Positions 29,058-30,150 of a stretch of 30,150 nucleotides of DNA are shown here, piece by piece (position 1 is the stretch's first letter; each line of letters begins with the position of its first letter). The position numbers were made by a program, and so were the translations under genes. This DNA comes from Candidatus Parcubacteria bacterium (GTDB taxonomy: Bacteria; Patescibacteriota; Microgenomatia; UBA12405). Below the pieces are notes generated by a model. It was not told where the DNA came from. It ran no database searches and worked only from the letters and a program-made list of their open reading frames with translations. The DNA lies in contig JAEZTF010000006.1 of the NCBI GenBank assembly GCA_023443725.1, forward strand, positions 1 to 30,150. The letters run 5' to 3'.

Positions 29058-30150
29058 TTAATCTTGCCTTGGTTGACCTCGAACTTGTTTAATCATCCAG
29101 TTAACTGTATTAGTTTTGTATACAGCATTAGTAATTGCATGTCCAAAAGAATCCCAAATGACAGCATCTGCTGATCCTCCTGCTTTATTAATTTCACTTA
29201 CAAATTTTTTTGTATTTGAAACACCACATTGACTATCATTACCTCCATGAAAAGCCTTGATAGGTAATTTGGAAAGAGCAGATATTTGAGAACTGTTGTA
29301 TCCACAAAGACTAACAGGAACAAGACAAGAAAAAAACTTTGGATAAACACCAGCTAAATAAACAGCGTTATTAGCCCCCATACTATGACCAGTTAAAGAA
29401 ATTCGATCTGTATCAATATTAGGATAATCCGAAAGTATATGTGGAATTAAGTTTTCTTTAATATAAGCAAGATAGCTTTTTCCATCATATTTACCACCAG
29501 TATATTGTGGAGAAATAACAAATGCATCAAAATCAGCACCTTCATTAAGAACCTTCGGAAAGCCACTGTTTAAAAGTAATTTAATATTAGTACCGGTTTC
29601 AGCTCGGCCATGTAAAAAAACAATTAATGGCCATTTAGTATTAATATCCCTAGTATAACCAACTGGTTGGTATATCCAATATTTCATATGGCCAACATAT
29701 CTATTAGTGAAAACTCGTTTTTTAGTTGAAGATGGAGTTGCTGTTGGACTGGCTGTGGGGGTGGGTGTAATGGTTGTTGGATCAATAACTACTTCATCAT
29801 TAGTTTGAAGTAAGGATTTCTTAAGATAAGTAAGATCAAAGGAGTTAGTAATACCATCATAGTTAAGATCTGTTTGTTGACCACATTGTGAATCAGCCGA
29901 AGGATTAACATTGTACTTAACCATAGAGAAGTCAGAAGCATTAACAATCCCATCTTGATTAAGATCCCCTGGGGTTAATGAGTATTTAGTAAAGTCATAA
30001 GTCACTCCATTGGTAAGAGGGAGATCACAAGCAGTTGAAGTCGTCATCTTGGATGATTGATTATTAAAACACATTCGAGCTGAGAGATAAGCTTGATTCT
30101 TAACTTGGATGTAATTGAATGAATCAGTTGATTTGAAGTTATTGTCTAAA
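29058..30150 (-). CDS. secreted-type dockerin and esterase (alpha/beta-hydrolase) protein, 5' end beyond the window
   Basis: The frame is open through the right edge, so the ATG at 30074 is internal and the true start is outside. In order, the visible part has the end of an unrecognised domain, a type I dockerin module with two calcium-binding repeats (DLNQDGIVNASDF and DLNYDGITNSFDL), a Thr/Pro-rich linker, and an alpha/beta-hydrolase resembling the LpqC/feruloyl-esterase group. Its catalytic set is complete: the oxyanion LHGRAE, nucleophile GHSMG, Asp in HGGNDSQC and His in SFGHAI. It probably cleaves ester bonds in polysaccharides at the cell surface. A signal peptide would lie outside the window. 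Dockerins bind cohesins, but none is visible here. Confidence 0.88.
   Translation of the reverse strand, partial: LDNNFKSTDSFNYIQVKNQAYLSARMCFNNQSSKMTTSTACDLPLTNGVTYDFTKYSLTPGDLNQDGIVNASDFSMVKYNVNPSADSQCGQQTDLNYDGITNSFDLTYLKKSLLQTNDEVVIDPTTITPTPTASPTATPSSTKKRVFTNRYVGHMKYWIYQPVGYTRDINTKWPLIVFLHGRAETGTNIKLLLNSGFPKVLNEGADFDAFVISPQYTGGKYDGKSYLAYIKENLIPHILSDYPNIDTDRISLTGHSMGANNAVYLAGVYPKFFSCLVPVSLCGYNSSQISALSKLPIKAFHGGNDSQCGVSNTKKFVSEINKAGGSADAVIWDSFGHAITNAVYKTNTVNWMIKQVRGQPRQD

Overview
The window is AT-rich bacterial chromosome using the standard stop codons; two ATGA overlaps end genes with TGA, which argues against a UGA-recoded lineage. Gene content points to the Candidate Phyla Radiation (Patescibacteria), most likely Microgenomates. 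The markers are a membrane-anchored double-AAA Clp protein, a sugar-epimerase-like/DUF4012 fusion, an RNHCP zinc-ribbon protein, a PrgI/VirB4 secretion cluster beside dnaA-dnaN, a stand-alone 5'-3' exonuclease and a dockerin-esterase. This placement is inference from family knowledge; no marker phylogeny was possible.

Layout. 1-1202: start of an unrecognised cytoplasmic protein cut by the window edge. 1303-5746: Clp-like ATPase and FtsH protease. 6001-13631: RNHCP protein and an envelope-polysaccharide group (epimerase-like/DUF4012 fusion, MFS transporter, Wzx-type flippase, O-antigen-ligase-like protein). 13820-18833: the replication-origin neighbourhood in classic order, jag-yidC-yidD-rnpA-rpmH on the minus strand and dnaA-dnaN on the plus strand, with DnaA boxes on both sides of dnaA. 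18839-25374: minus-strand type IV secretion-like operon (PrgI/VirB3-like with a surface-type domain, a VirB4-N/TraC-like protein, VirB4 ATPase, NlpC/P60-like membrane protein, small membrane protein). 25417-28087: plus-strand operon of exonuclease, GT4 glycosyltransferase and S51 peptidase. 28089-30150: thioredoxin reductase and a secreted-type dockerin-esterase cut by the right edge.

Three things stand out. First, almost every gene with a free 5' end has a -10 hexamer, often an extended TGN-TATAAT type, only 5-7 bp before its start codon, and recognisable Shine-Dalgarno sequences are missing. That predicts mostly leaderless mRNAs. Second, the MFS gene is preceded by the same promoter, a four-codon ORF starting at the predicted +1 (M-I-R-L-stop), and three mutually exclusive RNA pairings that end in a perfect terminator touching the MFS start codon. 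This is the architecture of a ribosome-stalling attenuator like those controlling antibiotic resistance genes in other bacteria. Third, the window carries several families of small palindromic repeats. One is a three-copy, ~93-bp intergenic family with compensatory changes in its outer stem. Another has a member inserted in frame in the O-antigen-ligase-like gene. A separate GC-rich palindrome lies in frame in the glycosyltransferase gene. There are also four tracts of 7-8-bp-phased CTA repeats around promoters and next to dnaA.

No rRNA, tRNA, CRISPR array, insertion sequence or relaxase was seen.
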